A stretch of DNA of 64,000 nt from Castor canadensis. Lineage: Eukaryota > Chordata > Mammalia > Rodentia > Castoridae. Where the stretch lies: NCBI RefSeq assembly GCF_047511655.1, contig NC_133390.1, forward strand, positions 96,603,583 through 96,667,582, in the 5' to 3' direction. Positions 12,101-23,929 of the stretch are shown here, piece by piece. Both the position numbers and the translations under genes were made by a program. Below the pieces are notes generated by a model that was given only the letters and a program-made list of their open reading frames with translations, did not search any database and was not told the origin of the DNA. The stretch's first letter is position 1, and the number at the start of each line of letters is the position of its first letter.

Positions 12101-13140
12101 GGAATCATTAATTAAAATGATACCCACAAATGTTACTATGCCTGTCCAGATGAGCTATTTAGTAGACCTATGTATTTTAGCAATGATGTTATTTATAGGT
12201 TTACCATCTTGTTTTCTAAGACCTAGGAAAGAATCCTTGTAGTTATCATTGAGTCAGGAATTCTGAAATGCTGAGTCAAGTAGTTCATCTGGAGGTGCCT
12301 CAGGAAGAATTGTCTTGTTTCAAGGAAAACTTGCCAAATTGTGAATTAAATGTGTGCTTTCAGATGCCACATGTGTCAAAACAAGTCTGGACTTATTCAT
12401 ATGTTTAATCACTTGCTCTAGTGTTTCAACATGGTTTTACCCTCCCCAGTGGATTATGGAATCCAGTTCAAATAATTTCTCAACAATTGGATTTGCATGG
12501 AGGTGCTCAGGGGAATACCAAGAACTTTCTCTTGTTCAACCACTCATATCATACCGAGAAAGGGTAATAAAAATATATTGCCCTAAATAAAATACAAATC
12601 ATTTTTAAAAACCCATAGCTTTCTTTCTTTTTACTTTTTATTTTTCTAATTCTCTACCATAAGCTTGAACAGGTCTCTTTCTTCAGCCTTACTGTCCTGC
12701 CCAGCTGTCTCATGCTTCCCCCTGGTCCTGAGAGAATCATGCCTCAGGAGAGAATGGCCTTTAGAAAGTCTTCCCTCTGTGAAAGGCATTTTAGCCATCT
12801 GGGTAGCACAAGGAATGCTCTTTCCTAAAGGCACACCTCTCAGTCAACTGTTTAACCATCAAACCAACCTTGCTTTACATGTGGACAAGACACTGTTTCC
12901 CAGCCATGATGATCTGCTCAGGAGCAAACAAAAATGGACCCATGACAAAGTTGTCAGAGGCTGCCAAGTGAAAGTAAAGTATTTTTTTCCAGCATGGAAA
13001 TACTTTGCAATTTCTCTTGAGGGAGTATGTGTACAACTTAGTATAATTTTATGATTATGAATATAATATCTAATTGCCTACCATTGCTATTTCAAAACCA
13101 GAGAAAGACACAAAAATGAATATAAACTAATCAATAACTT
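12101..13140. other. No gene recognised
   Basis: It includes a 129-codon frame (12665-13054) opposed by another frame; composition and lack of similarity suggest chance. Confidence 0.4.
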
Positions 13141-13144
13141 CATA

Positions 13145-13240
13145 GCTAGGACAGGAGGTGTGGCTAAAGCAGTGTGGCCTGCTTTGTAAGTGAGAAACCA
13201 TGAGTTCAAACTCTAGTCCCACCAAAAAATCCCACAGCCA
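13145..13240 (+). mobile_element. ID-like SINE, diverged
   Basis: GGAGGTGTGGCTAAAGCAGT, then CCATGAGTTCAAACTCTAGT and CACCAAAAAA keep the ID order with many changes. Confidence 0.65.
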
Positions 13241-13329
13241 GATATAATATATGCTAACATGGACATGTGTTAAAAAATGGGTACATATCCATCTAATAAC
13301 TGAAAGGACACATTCTGTTCACTGTTTTA

Positions 13330-13760
13330 TTGGACAATTATTTTCTCTCTAACCAACACATTGTGATTTTTCACACTGTTAATATTTTTCTACCACCTGG
13401 TTCTTTATTGATGCATCTGGTTTATATATCATATCTAATATGTTTAATATACAATATAAAATTGCTATTTTGTGGGTGAAAATAGTCAATCAATTTTATG
13501 CATTTCGATTTGGCATTTTCTTATTGCTGGATTCTTTGGTTATTTCCACTTTTTATTTTATAAACAATGATGCAATGAACATTTTGCATGTAAGTCTCTT
13601 TGCAAGCCTGTGATTGTTTCCTGAGGATTAATTCCTAGCACTTGATATTGCTGGACATTTTTATGGCTTTTGATACACGTTGTCAACTTTCCCTCTCAAC
13701 AATCCGATTTATAATCTCTTTGGTATCATCACTGCTGGGGTTTTTTTTTAATTCAGCTAT
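13330..13760 (-). mobile_element. Old L1 3' region, antisense
   Basis: TTTATAAACAATGATGCAAT and GAACATTTTGCATG, with flanking T-rich text, resemble an old L1M ORF2 end in reverse. No frame survives. Confidence 0.45.
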
Positions 13761-13764
13761 TCTG

Positions 13765-14785
13765 CTTAGCTAATCTTAGTATGAATGCCATGAAGTCATG
13801 TGAACATGATTTCAGTCTTCCAGTTTATATTTCATCAAACAATATTTTTGCATGTCCTGAGCCTTTATGAGCCCTGAATTAATGTAGGTGTGAGAATAAT
13901 CTTACTTGAATCCAGTAACCACAGAAGTAGTCAGAGTGAAGGGAAGATAAGGGGACAGGATGTAAGTGCATGTGTGCAGAAGTGTGTACCTGTATCTGAG
14001 TGTTTGTCATGAGGAAGTCCTGAAGAAGAATCCATTCTTCCATGAGTAGCAACGTGAGGGTGCAAAGGAAAGGAATCATTCCTTCTAAAGGATCAAATTC
14101 TGAAAGTTTTTTTTTTTTTTTTGGTAATGTGAACCAGCCACAATGGGTCACAAACTTGGTTGACAAAACCTGTGTCTGAAGAGTTGCTTGCTTTAAAACC
14201 TCACTGTACTTTGGAAATTGTAGCACAAGACCTTGGAGACATGGTTTCATTTGACTTGAAAAATGTTATCCAAAATACTTTTACTATGAAGACATCCAGG
14301 CGATTTAGAATCAACATCTTTTCAAAGAAAGGAAACCATAAGCAATTTTTCCTCCACATGTTGCCAGGGTCAATGCTGCTTCAGTTGCCACTTCCTGAGC
14401 TTTCTGAAAGCCTTTTCTCCACAAATCATAGAACTTATCAGCCCCAAATGTCTCATTTTGCCAGTGGACCTTATCTAGTAATTGCTAGTTTTATGGCTTT
14501 CAATTGCTTTGGGGAAATTACTTTTGCAGACAAGAAAAGGCTGTTATGATCTTTAGACTCAGATTAAACTACTGAACTTTCAAAGAGAATCCTGCAACAG
14601 GAGGCTTACCACATGATAGAAAATATATGCATATAATTTGCTCTTACCATAAACATGCACGATATTGAGTTTTTCATTATTTGGGTTATGAATCATATTA
14701 AGGAATCACAGTCAACACAGTCTTTCTCTTTTCCTAAAATAGGTTAACTCATATTAGGTATTTTTCTAATAAAGAATATATTTTA
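13765..14785. other. No gene recognised; poly(T) at 14107-14122
   Basis: Two overlapping opposed frames of about 125 codons, neither recognisable. Confidence 0.4.
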
Positions 14786-14787
14786 GG

Positions 14788-14872
14788 GCTAGTGGAGTGG
14801 CTCAAGTGGTAAGAGTGCCTGCTTTGCAAGCATGAGGCTCTTGAGTTCAACCCCAGTGCTGCCAAAAAGAAA
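14788..14872 (+). mobile_element. ID-like SINE
   Basis: GGGCTAGTGGAGTGGCTCAA, then GTGCCTGCTTTGCAAGCATG and GTGCTGCCAAAAA: a full, well-kept copy. Confidence 0.9.
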
Positions 14873-15094
14873 TTAAATATTGACATACATATATACGTAT
14901 GTATAAATATTAGAAGTCATCTACACTTTTCTCCTACTAAGTATGCATTTGTAAGTGTGAAATAGGAGATGAGTGACAGTTCTGATCATCAAAGCAGGAG
15001 CAGAATTGATAAGTTAAATCAACACTGAAATAATAATCATCGAATCAGTTAAGATTTTTAAAAAATACAGTAGTGAGACTGGCATTCTTATGGA

Positions 15095-15480
15095 AATGCT
15101 GGTGAGAGTGTGAAACCTTTCTAAAAAGCAATTTGACAATATACTTTTAATAGACTTACATTTTTTTCTTTTATTTTGTCATTTTTACATTTACTTACCT
15201 GTGTATACGTTGTGCCACCTCCCACCAGACTTGTTTTTTTTATATCTCTTACCACAGTAGTTCCGTTAAAAGAACTCTAATTAGATATGTAAGAGAAGAT
15301 CTTTGAACAAATGAAACACAATTTCATTTTGAGTGTAGTATTAGTTGGAAGCAATCCAAATGTTGTCAGAAGAATGGATAAAACTTATATGATAAGATAT
15401 GGTACTATATTGCAGAGTCAGAAAAATGATACAAAATGAAGATGCTAAATGCACAGAACATAATACATATTTTATGTATA
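15095..15480 (+). mobile_element. Old L1 3' region, sense
   Basis: CTGGTGAGAGTGTGAAACCT, then AGCAATTTGACAATATAC and GAAGCAATCCAAATG: a decayed L1M-type 3' end. Confidence 0.5.
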
Positions 15481-15569
15481 ATATATGTGTGTATACAGAA
15501 ATATCTTTCCACTTTATTCATAGTCATAGTTTTGTTAATATAGACCTAAATGAACAGAAAAATTTTTTT

Positions 15570-15622
15570 TAGCAGTAATGGGGATTGAACTCAGGGCTTC
15601 ATGCTTGCTGGGCAGAGGCAAA
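15570..15622 (-). mobile_element. ID-like SINE fragment, antisense
   Basis: AGCAGTAATGGGGATTGAAC, TCAGGGCTTCATGCTTGCTG: the 3' half of a reversed ID unit. Confidence 0.7.
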
Positions 15623-15774
15623 CAGAAATTAATTCTTACTAAATCCACAAAAAAAATCACTATGTTAATATGATTATTGCTTTTGGTTTTACATTTTTTT
15701 TCTCTTCTGATCCCTCTAAAAGGAATACATATTAACTTTCATAAAATGAAAGTTCTTGTGAAAGGAAAAAAGAA

Positions 15775-15862
15775 GAATGGAAGGAAGGAAGGAAGGAAAC
15801 AAGAAAGGAAGGAAGGAAGGAAGGAAGCAAGAAAGGAAGGAAGGAAGGAAGGAAGGAAGGAA
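15775..15862 (+). repeat. (GGAA)n purine microsatellite
   Basis: About 88 bases of GGAA repeats with two AAGCAAGAAA or AAACAAGAAA interruptions. Confidence 0.95.
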
Positions 15863-15864
15863 TG

Positions 15865-16768
15865 AAGGGCTGATCTCACAATGGGTTGGAAGTTAAATTC
15901 TTTTGTCTTTTAAGGAAATTATTATTCTAGAAAAGAAGAAAACAAGAAAATTTTTATTAGATTGCTGAATGTAATCAGATATGATTATTCTCCTTTTAAA
16001 CTGTTTCATAGGAAACAGAAGAAAGGCAGGTGAGCTGACAGAATGAGAGCTAAGTGCTCACATTAGCTTCCTGGGAGCTCCCAAACAAAAGACAGAAGGG
16101 TAAACATGGTGATATTATCATCATGACTGATCATTGTTTGTCAGTCACCTCAGACTTAGTTCAAGTCTCTGTCCTTTAGTGAGGCCCTTCCCCAACTGGG
16201 CAGGTTTTATGAGTGCTTCTCCTGTGAATTCAATTACAGTCTGCTTACTCTGGTTTGGCCTGGAATTCATCTTTCTAGGACCGTGATTTACATCTTTTGT
16301 GTCTGTTGCTTGGTACTGCCTACCTCGCGGACTGCTTGGCTAATGTCAACAAAAGAGTGTATATTAGCCCAGACTCTAGATTGGAAAAAAAAACAAAAAA
16401 CAAAACCAAAACTGACTCTGGAGAACTTGGTAAGGAAAAAAAAAAATCACTGGGAGCATCAAAGTCAGAGAGAAGACCAGAGCTCCAGATCCCAGCAGAA
16501 AACAAAGGAGGCACAGCAGAGCCAAGACCTTTTCATGAAAGGCCACCATCACCTCTGCTGTCACCATGACCACCCACTGCTGGCCAACTCTGTTCCCAAT
16601 GTTGCTGATCTGGTGCGGACTCTTCTCCTCTGGGTCCTGGGATCTTAACTGCATGGATGCAGCTACAATGACTAATAGTCAACTGACCATATCCTGACAG
16701 ACAAGAACTGGGACAGTCATGTGCTCAGCCACTCTACTACTCTAGCTGCTGGCACCAAGGCAATGTAA
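15865..16768. other. Unassigned; includes a 121-codon open frame
   Basis: The stretch at 16283-16648 is open in several frames because it is A-rich (16385-16450). It may be a retroelement relic linked to the ERV-L-like sequence downstream; no family recognised. Confidence 0.35.
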
Positions 16769-16796
16769 TACTCATCTCCTTTTTTTAACTTTTTTT

Positions 16797-16904
16797 TTTT
16801 TAGGTATTCTGAAATTTTATTTTATTTTATTTTATTTTTCTTTTATTATTCATATGTGCATACAAGGCTTGGTTCATTTCTCCCCCCTGCCCCCACCCCC
16901 TCCT
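16797..16904 (-). mobile_element. Very short 5'-truncated L1 3' end, nested in a SINE tail
   Basis: TTTTATTATTCATATGTGCA and ACAAGGCTTGGTTCATTTCT are the same as the 3' end of the young L1 at 60336-60400. It is flanked by a 26-base direct repeat (16771-16796 and 16905-16930, starting CTCATCTCC), which is the target-site duplication. Confidence 0.9.
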
Positions 16905-16930
16905 CTCATCTCCTTTTTTTAACTTTTTTT

Positions 16931-17012
16931 CCTGGCAGCACTGGGGTTTGAACTCAGGACCACATACTTGCTAGGCAGGCACTTTTACACTTGAGCCACT
17001 CCACCAGCTCCA
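16931..17012 (-). mobile_element. ID-like SINE, antisense
   Basis: GGCAGCACTGGGGTTTGAAC through GAGCCACTCCACCAGCTCC. Its tail (T-rich on this strand) was the insertion point of the short L1 at 16797. Confidence 0.9.
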
Positions 17013-17029
17013 ATATTATAGAAACTAAG

Positions 17030-18330
17030 CTTCTAACAGGAGCTGAAATGTGACCTCTCACAATTGTTGGGAGTCTCCTCAAATCAGGGTGTTTGAATGG
17101 TAGGCAGCCAAAATGTCAAATACCCATTATGAATAGTGATGATGACATATACCATTCCTTGTCACTTGGTGGCAAGTTGATTATAAGCAATCCCTTCACC
17201 TTAGAAAGGGCGATTTTCCTTCTAACTGGGTAAGGAATTGTCTTCCTTGCCTATAGTGCCTGAATGAGCATCACTACCCAATGGTTAATTTACCAAAATA
17301 CAATTCCACAGAGTAGACCAAGGAACCCCATTATAACACAGGAGATGAGTTGGTAGAAAAACAACAATGGAATCCATTGACCCTACCACTTATTGAACCA
17401 TCCACAAGTGCACCACTGATCATTAACAGTGGTAGAATAAGCTTCTTTTTTTCTTTCTTTCTTTTTCTACCCCCTCCTCAGAGCCAGGGTCCTTCAAAGG
17501 TCCCAGGGGTACCATGTCCTCAGGCCAATATCAGAGCCCAGTGCTGGACATCATAGAATGGCTTCTTGAAGGTGTGGCACTAAAGTAGAGCTAATACCCC
17601 ACAATGGTGGGGAACCAAACTTCAAGGTATAGCACATATATTAAACCAATGGTTGGTATACAGTGCTGAACTTAACAAATAGAATACAGAAGTCTAGGAA
17701 GCAAGAGACAATAGTCAAAGTCCCATCAAACATCACATTCAATGGTCCTTTGGAGAACTTATACTTCTTGTTTCCACAACTTTAGCCTTTGTGGGTCTTA
17801 ATATCCTAGTTCCCAAAATGGGGTTAACCACCATGTACATAGAGCATCACCATATTTAAAGCTATGGGTTCCCTCTAGTAATTTTAGGCTACTTGTGCTA
17901 ATAGACCCACAAGCACAAAAGGAATTGGCACACTATCAGGACTAATCAACTAATGATCATGAGAAGGTAGAGTTGATGTACAGAATGGGATAGGGAGGCA
18001 TATATTCAATTCTTGGGTAATCTTCTGAGCATATATTAGCACCCCCATGCTCAGTTTTAGCCATAGATGGGCAATCACAGCTTAATAGCCAGTAGCTCAG
18101 AGCTTCCCATAGAAGGATGAAGACGTGGGTGACTTAACGAGGCAAGCCAAGTAAACTAGCCTAAGTACTGATGGAAAGAGATGGCAATTGAGAATGAGTG
18201 AGGGGGATGATGATAAGTATCAATCACCACCTCAGGACCAACTGTAGCAATTCATCCTGTAAGAGATGCTTAATCTGCTTTTGCTGAAAAGCACCAAGGG
18301 CTCACAAAATAACTAAAAGCAGGAGAAAAA
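17030..18330 (+). mobile_element. Probable ERV-L-type internal relic
   Basis: The stretch reads like an old ERV-L internal 3' region. WNPLTLPLIEPSTSAPLI (frame from 17350) is followed by text at about 17640-17900 and a GATGATGATAAGTATCAATC block near 18210, all of which I associate with that family. A T-rich insertion breaks it at about 17443-17467. No open frame is left. The family call is from memory. Confidence 0.35.
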
Positions 18331-18447
18331 TTTGGTATCTCTGCCTTCATTTTGTATTTGTCTTTGCCCTAAGTCATTCTCTTTGCAGAAGTTCAGTGAA
18401 CCCCAAACCATAAAACCATACAAAACCAATCACTATTTTGTTTAGGA

Positions 18448-18515
18448 ATATATACATACACATACATACATACATACTTACATACATACAAACAGATAGA
18501 TGATAGATAGATATA
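18448..18515 (+). repeat. (CATA)n/(GATA)n microsatellite
   Basis: ACATACATACATACATAC followed by AGATAGATGATAGATAG. Confidence 0.9.
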
Positions 18516-18519
18516 AAAC

Positions 18520-19138
18520 AATAAATAGTAAAGGCATAATTTACCAAAATTCAGGATGGTAGTTATATCTGGGGAGAAGGACAAAAAGCTTCAAATGTAG
18601 TCATAAATTATTTTATTCAAGTGAGCTAAAGGGTAAATAAGTATTTACTATTCTTTAATTGCATATATACAAAAATGTGTTTACGATGAATATCACATAA
18701 TAGAAAATTAATGAAGTTCATCCACTCTTTTTCCATTACTTATAATAACACAAGCCATTTCTAATAACTTTTATAGTAACCCTTCCTATACAAGATCATG
18801 ACCTCTGCAATGGCAGGGGCCTGTTTTGGCCACATTGCTCACTCTGATTCCTTGCCACATCCATTTCTTGACAAGTGATGGGTCACTAACCAGAACTGTC
18901 ACCTTTCATCCCATCATCTGGCCTAATGGCCCTACCTGCAGAGTTGTGTTTGAGCCGGGGAGGGGGGGCAAAAGATAGAGACCAACCATGGCCCACTGAA
19001 CCCAAGATGACCTGCTCCATGGAAGGGTTTAGTGCCATCCTGGGAATAAAAAAGATTTTACCAACCCCAGACCTCAGTCCCTGGAGTCAGTGACTAAGTA
19101 ATAAAGGATCTCTTTGTGTTTATTATTTATTTACATTT
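18520..19138. other. No feature recognised
   Basis: AT-rich left half and a GC-richer right half with a G-run at 18958-18968; nothing assigned. Confidence 0.4.
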
Positions 19139-19139
19139 T

Positions 19140-19275
19140 GGGTAGTTCTTGGGTTTGAACTCAGGGCCTCCTGCTTGGTAGGCAGGCCAAATGCAGTCAC
19201 ATTTGAGGCACCAGAAGTTAGGACTTCAACATTTGAATTTGGAGGGAGAGTACATTTCAGTCCATAATAGGTATT
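19140..19275 (-). mobile_element. ID-like SINE fragment next to an LTR-like end
   Basis: TTGGGTTTGAACTCAGGGCC is the reversed ID unit. From about 19195, ACTTCAACATTTGAATTTGG and TTTCAGTCCATAATAGG resemble the end of a common mammalian LTR-like repeat. Confidence 0.5.
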
Positions 19276-19279
19276 AATA

Positions 19280-19950
19280 TGGATCAAATATAATTTGACA
19301 CATTGCTGTAAGTTCTGTTTTCTGAAAAATGTTCATTAGCCTTGAATGCAAGTCACTGAAAGAGTTGTACCTGGAGAATTCAAGAATTTGGGAAATTATT
19401 GCTGAGTTTTTTTCTGCTACAAAAATAAAACCTCTGTTTTTTTATTATTGGAGAACTGATGGTTTTCCAGCATTTTGAATGTAACAATGTTTATAAAGAT
19501 TCAGTTTAAAGGGATTGTTTGAATTATTTTTCCTCATTTTCTTTCTCTTCAGGGTACATTCTCCTGACAAGTAATTTGTAGCAGTGACTGTGTTGATGCT
19601 GGTGTTGGTAGCTATGTTAAAGATGAGCCATTTGGTCTTACTGAAGCCAACCCAGATCTTGTTGCTATTTGCCTTTCAGAGATAAACAAAATATCAGAAA
19701 ACACTGAAGGAAAAAAGACAAGAAACTTAATATATTAGAAAGGGCATTGGACCTGGAGACAGAAGGGTCTACTGAATATTCTAGGCCACCTAACAGTTCA
19801 GACCTGAAAAGAGCACTGAAGCAAAATAGCAGAAGAGTGCTGCCCCTTCCTGAGTCTTTTTAAGTTCTCTGGGTAATAAATACCATTGAATATTTTTGAA
19901 GTCTGTGAATGCTTAAGCTCTATTACATTGGCCAGACATCAAGTTTTTTC
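19280..19950. other. No feature recognised
   Basis: Unique-looking AT-rich DNA. Confidence 0.5.
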
Positions 19951-19954
19951 TAAG

Positions 19955-20230
19955 CACCACTCTTCATAACATCCTTTAATGTCATCATCCCAGCAACTCT
20001 ATGAAGTTTGCGTTCTTACAGCTGGTTTACAGACAAGAAACCTGACACTTAGGTTAATTCCTGCCTAGGTTCATGCAGTCAGAAGGGGAGACGGTATGGC
20101 ACAGCTTGTCAGGCTTCATGTGCAAGTGAATCCCCTGGGATGTAATAAACTGCAGAAGCTCATTAGGAGGCCTGAGGCCTGACAGCCTGCATTTGTGACT
20201 GGCCAAGGGCTGCCGGGCTCCCTGTAGCCA
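19955..20230 (-). mobile_element. MIR relic followed by a MER5-like segment
   Basis: CATAACATCCTTTAATGTCA and TTTACAGACAAGAAACCTGA fit reversed MIR. From about 20115, GTGAATCCCCTGGGATG and GCAGAAGCTCATTAGGAG look like a MER5-type DNA transposon relic. Confidence 0.5.
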
Positions 20231-20234
20231 CCCT

Positions 20235-20935
20235 GAGCATGGTGGATTCCAGAGTTACACTGCCTGGAACGATGACGCCATCAACTCGTAGTTCTATGTA
20301 ACAGGACAAAAACATTATTTTTCCTCGTCTTCCTATTTTTATAAATGAGAGAAATAAAGACTTGGATCATAGAGTTGTTGTGATATTTAAAGTTACAATA
20401 TTCATTCAGTGTTAAGAAGAGTGTCCGGCGTTTAGTTAAGCGTTCAAAATTATTAGTTATTTTTAGAAAACAACACACAGCTATGCTTCTAGTGAGAATT
20501 TGTTACTAAAAGGAACTAATAAATTACACCAGAGAGCCATCAGCACAAACATTAACAAAAAATATTGTATAATGCGCAGCAAGGAATACTGCCACTCTCG
20601 TTCTTTATGTTGCATTCATATGTCTTGCTTAACGTTACAGAAAAACAGTTGAATTTATATGGAGGAATAACCTCCCATATCTTTTTACAAGCCAGTTGTA
20701 CTATGTAAGAAGAGAAAAATTTTTTGTAGAAAAACAGCTAAGACTGAGAATCCATTGAATTTTTTAAAACTGCTGATCAAATACAGACTGGTAAATACTT
20801 CTGAATAATAGAAGCCATTTTTAATGATTGTTTTCCCCCTTTCCTATGCATTTTGAAGTCAACATGTTATGCTAACAAAGTCATTGGCTGAAGATATTTT
20901 GGGGGAATTGTAAATGATAAATCATTGTTTTTTCT
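20235..20935. other. No feature recognised
   Basis: Unique-looking AT-rich DNA. Confidence 0.5.
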
Positions 20936-20937
20936 TT

Positions 20938-21125
20938 TTACAGTGCAGGGGATTGAACCCAGGACCTCCTGCATGTCAGGCAAGCGCTCCTTAACCTTTT
21001 GTTTGTATTTTTGTTTTTGAGATAGAGTCTCACCAACTTTGCCCTGGCTGACCTTGAAGTAGAAATCCTACTTCCTCCTCCTCCCAGGTAAATGGGATTA
21101 TAGATGTGAACTACCACATCCGGCT
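20938..21125 (-). mobile_element. Dimeric SINE (7SL plus ID), antisense
   Basis: A reversed ID unit (CAGGGGATTGAACCCAGGAC) followed by a reversed 7SL/B1 unit (GAGATAGAGTCTCACC to CCACATCCGGCTGG). Confidence 0.85.
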
Positions 21126-21504
21126 GGGAGATCTTATTACTGCCAAGTTCCTTCTTCCCTAAACCCTGCCACAATATTGCTCTAAGTCTAATCACTGAGG
21201 TTAAAGCTACACACAGTCTTTGTGCATCCTCTTTTTAATCCTCTTTCTTTGTCATTTAATCAATCCTAAGATTAAATCCAGTGAGTCTACAAAGGATCTT
21301 ACATCACTGGTAAGTAACCTTGGCCTTTGGTCTATGGACAAGCTGATTGCAGCAGTCATAAACACACTTTCTAAGAGAATGTATCACCTAGTAGGAATTA
21401 GTCTTGTTTCATAAACTATAGTTTCATGAAATCCAATTTTAATTAAAACAAAAGTTTCTCTTAGTAGACATTATTATAATATGCATAAAATAGGGACATT
21501 TTAT

Positions 21505-21640
21505 GTCTTTTTTTCATTGGGGACGGGGTTGAGGCAGGGTATTGCCATGTAACTCAGCTTGGTTTTGAATTCAAAATCTTCCTGCCTCAGCTTACCAAGT
21601 GTTGGAATTATAGGCATGTACCACCACACCTGGCTATTAT
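21505..21640 (-). mobile_element. B1-like SINE, antisense
   Basis: GGCAGGGTATTGCCATGTAA, TACCAAGTGTTGGAATTATA and CACCACACCTGGCT. Confidence 0.9.
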
Positions 21641-21699
21641 TTTTAAAAGAAATTAATATTTATGTACTCTATTTATTCTTTCTTTCTATTTATTTTTAC

Positions 21700-21785
21700 T
21701 TATTTTGTAGTACTGTGGATTGAACCCAGGGCCTCACTCATGTTAGGCAAGAGTTCTACCACTAAGCTACCTTCCCAGCTTTATG
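21700..21785 (-). mobile_element. ID-like SINE, antisense
   Basis: TAGTACTGTGGATTGAACCC through ACCACTAAGCTACCTTCCCA. Confidence 0.85.
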
Positions 21786-21789
21786 TACT

Positions 21790-22560
21790 CTTTAGTGAAA
21801 ACACAATACAGAAAACTTGAGAATTTTTACCTCTTGTTTTTATACAGCATTATTTTCTTCTACTGAAACTGGGGTGAATTGATTATTTCTGTCTTCATGG
21901 TAAATATATTCTGCAGTAATGGCACAGTCTTGATCTTGTGCAAAGAATGGGGTTTTTACCATACTTAGACCTATTTTGTCACCAAATCTAAAAAGATTTG
22001 ATTTTATAATTACTTTATTATCTGTGTGGATGATAGGTTCATTATAATCCAGTTATATTAAAAAACAATTCTTTTCAAAGGACTCAGTCATCTAATATTA
22101 AGGGGATGGCTGACAAGTAATAAAAATCAAACTCAGATATTACAGAATCCTATTCCAATGCTTTCATTGAAAAGTTTACTGCAACCAGGTGAGAGGACAA
22201 CCCAGTAACAGTCTTGACACTTGTTTTTACCTCTCCCATTGCTAGCAAAGCTCCTGGTGCTGCCACCCTTACGTCTGCTAACAGCCAGGACCACACTATG
22301 ACATTCATGGGCCCCAGGTACTCTTGCCTCTGAGGCCCTTTCTCCCATGAGAAATGTTAACAATTAAATTTGTGACTACATTGGTAAAAATACAAATATA
22401 ATTCAAGGTGGATTCATTATCGTATACTTATTATGTTCATGTTTCTTCTAATTTTGAAAGAAATTAAATTTAAAACATTTCCTTGGATCCCTAAGAGTTT
22501 TACGAGCCTCAGGTACTTTGCTGTGCCTAATAGGTAGGTTGGCCTTGCCAAAAGCTTTTA
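21790..22560. other. No feature recognised
   Basis: Unique-looking; a 76-codon minus frame at 22133-22363 is unsupported. Confidence 0.45.
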
Positions 22561-22564
22561 CTGA

Positions 22565-22790
22565 GCCCTGTAAGGCATTGTGTTAAGCCACTTTCGTGCA
22601 TCATCATGACTGACTACCATATAACTCTTAGACATAAACATTAGAATTATTTTCACTTTACAAATGAGGAAACTGTAGTCTGAAGAAGTCTAAAGAACTC
22701 ACAGAGTAGCTAACCACAAAGCACAGCCCTTACTGATTCCCAAGCCAGGTGGACTTTATCATTGCACCGTGTTGCTTCCAAGCACCAGGA
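22565..22790 (-). mobile_element. MIR relic, antisense
   Basis: TTTACAAATGAGGAAACTGT, CACAGAGTAGCTAACCAC and downstream TGGACTTTATCATTG follow reversed MIR. Confidence 0.6.
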
Positions 22791-22794
22791 GCTC

Positions 22795-23730
22795 AATAAG
22801 AAACTGGAGAGTGACCTGGATACCTAGATGAACAAGATCTGGGCCTAGATGAGTAGCGGAGACACCAAGTAAGCCATTTATTTCTGAACTACAAAACATT
22901 ATCATAACTTCTTTACCAGCTAAAAGACCTTACGATAACAAAACACAGATGAATTCCAAAAATGCAGAGAATGGATGTGAGTCCCATGATCATACTGACC
23001 ATTCACAGCAGAACTCTTCCTTGAGAAATAAAATCTAGAGTTGTTGGAATTTTTTAAATCTAGAATTGTTAGCATCTCATAAATAATTGCTCCTTAAAGA
23101 CTTTCTTAAGTTCAATTCACTTTGGACAATGAAAACATTGTCAATGTGCAGTCATCATTTCTGGGCATTCTCTTTCCTATCCCACATGTAAGTTCTTCAT
23201 GTCATCTCTGGCTGAGTGAGTCTAGTCCAGAGACTGACCAGATGACAGAGACACTGAACAGAAGAGTTATCTTACAGGTACAGTCCCGAAAAGGGCAAAA
23301 AAAGTGCAGGAAACCACTAGAAAATAATAAAACGGCTCCCATAACTCAAAGGAAAAAGGCCAACAACTCAATTAAGTTCAGGCATGAGAAAAACAACTTA
23401 GCCTGAGTACCCCCAGTACAACTGTCAGAATGATTAACTTTAGTCCCAATCAGACACAGTGACCTCCATTAGTTAGATAATGGACGAGCCTTTATTTCCT
23501 GGCCAATTATACAGCCCTATTTTCCCCTGAATTCAATAGAAATGACCTAAAAGCTTTAGAGGCACCAGTCAACATGATGTTTAGTACTATAACCCTTCAA
23601 AAATTATTTTGTTCTCACATTTCTTTGTGGGGAAAATATTCTGCCACTAAAGGGTTGTGCTCTATACTCTAAGCAGAGGTTTTTAGCTTTACCAGTTATA
23701 GGGAGAGAAGGAAAATTAATCTACTTGCTG
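22795..23730. other. No feature recognised
   Basis: A 94-codon plus frame at 23122-23406 has no recognisable similarity. Confidence 0.45.
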
Positions 23731-23733
23731 GCA

Positions 23734-23927
23734 CTTGCAGTTGTACTTCCTCTTTCAAACAATGACTTGGAAGTGAGCCTGGGCTCTTTGGGAGTGGGAC
23801 TTGGTTGTTTTTTCAGTTAAAATTCTACCTCTTGCAGTTGAACTTCCTCTTTCAAACAATGACTTGGAAATGAGCCTGGGCTCTTTGGGAGTAGGACTTG
23901 GTTGTTTTTTCCGTTAAAATTCTACCT
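23734..23927 (+). repeat. 97-bp tandem duplication
   Basis: Copies 23734-23830 and 23831-23927 align end to end without gaps and differ at only four bases that I can see. Neither copy matches a repeat family I know. Confidence 0.95.
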
Positions 23928-23929
23928 GT

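Noticed and set aside
12665-13054. 129-codon plus-strand frame as a gene
   Set aside because: No similarity recognised, no splice context, and an opposing frame exists.
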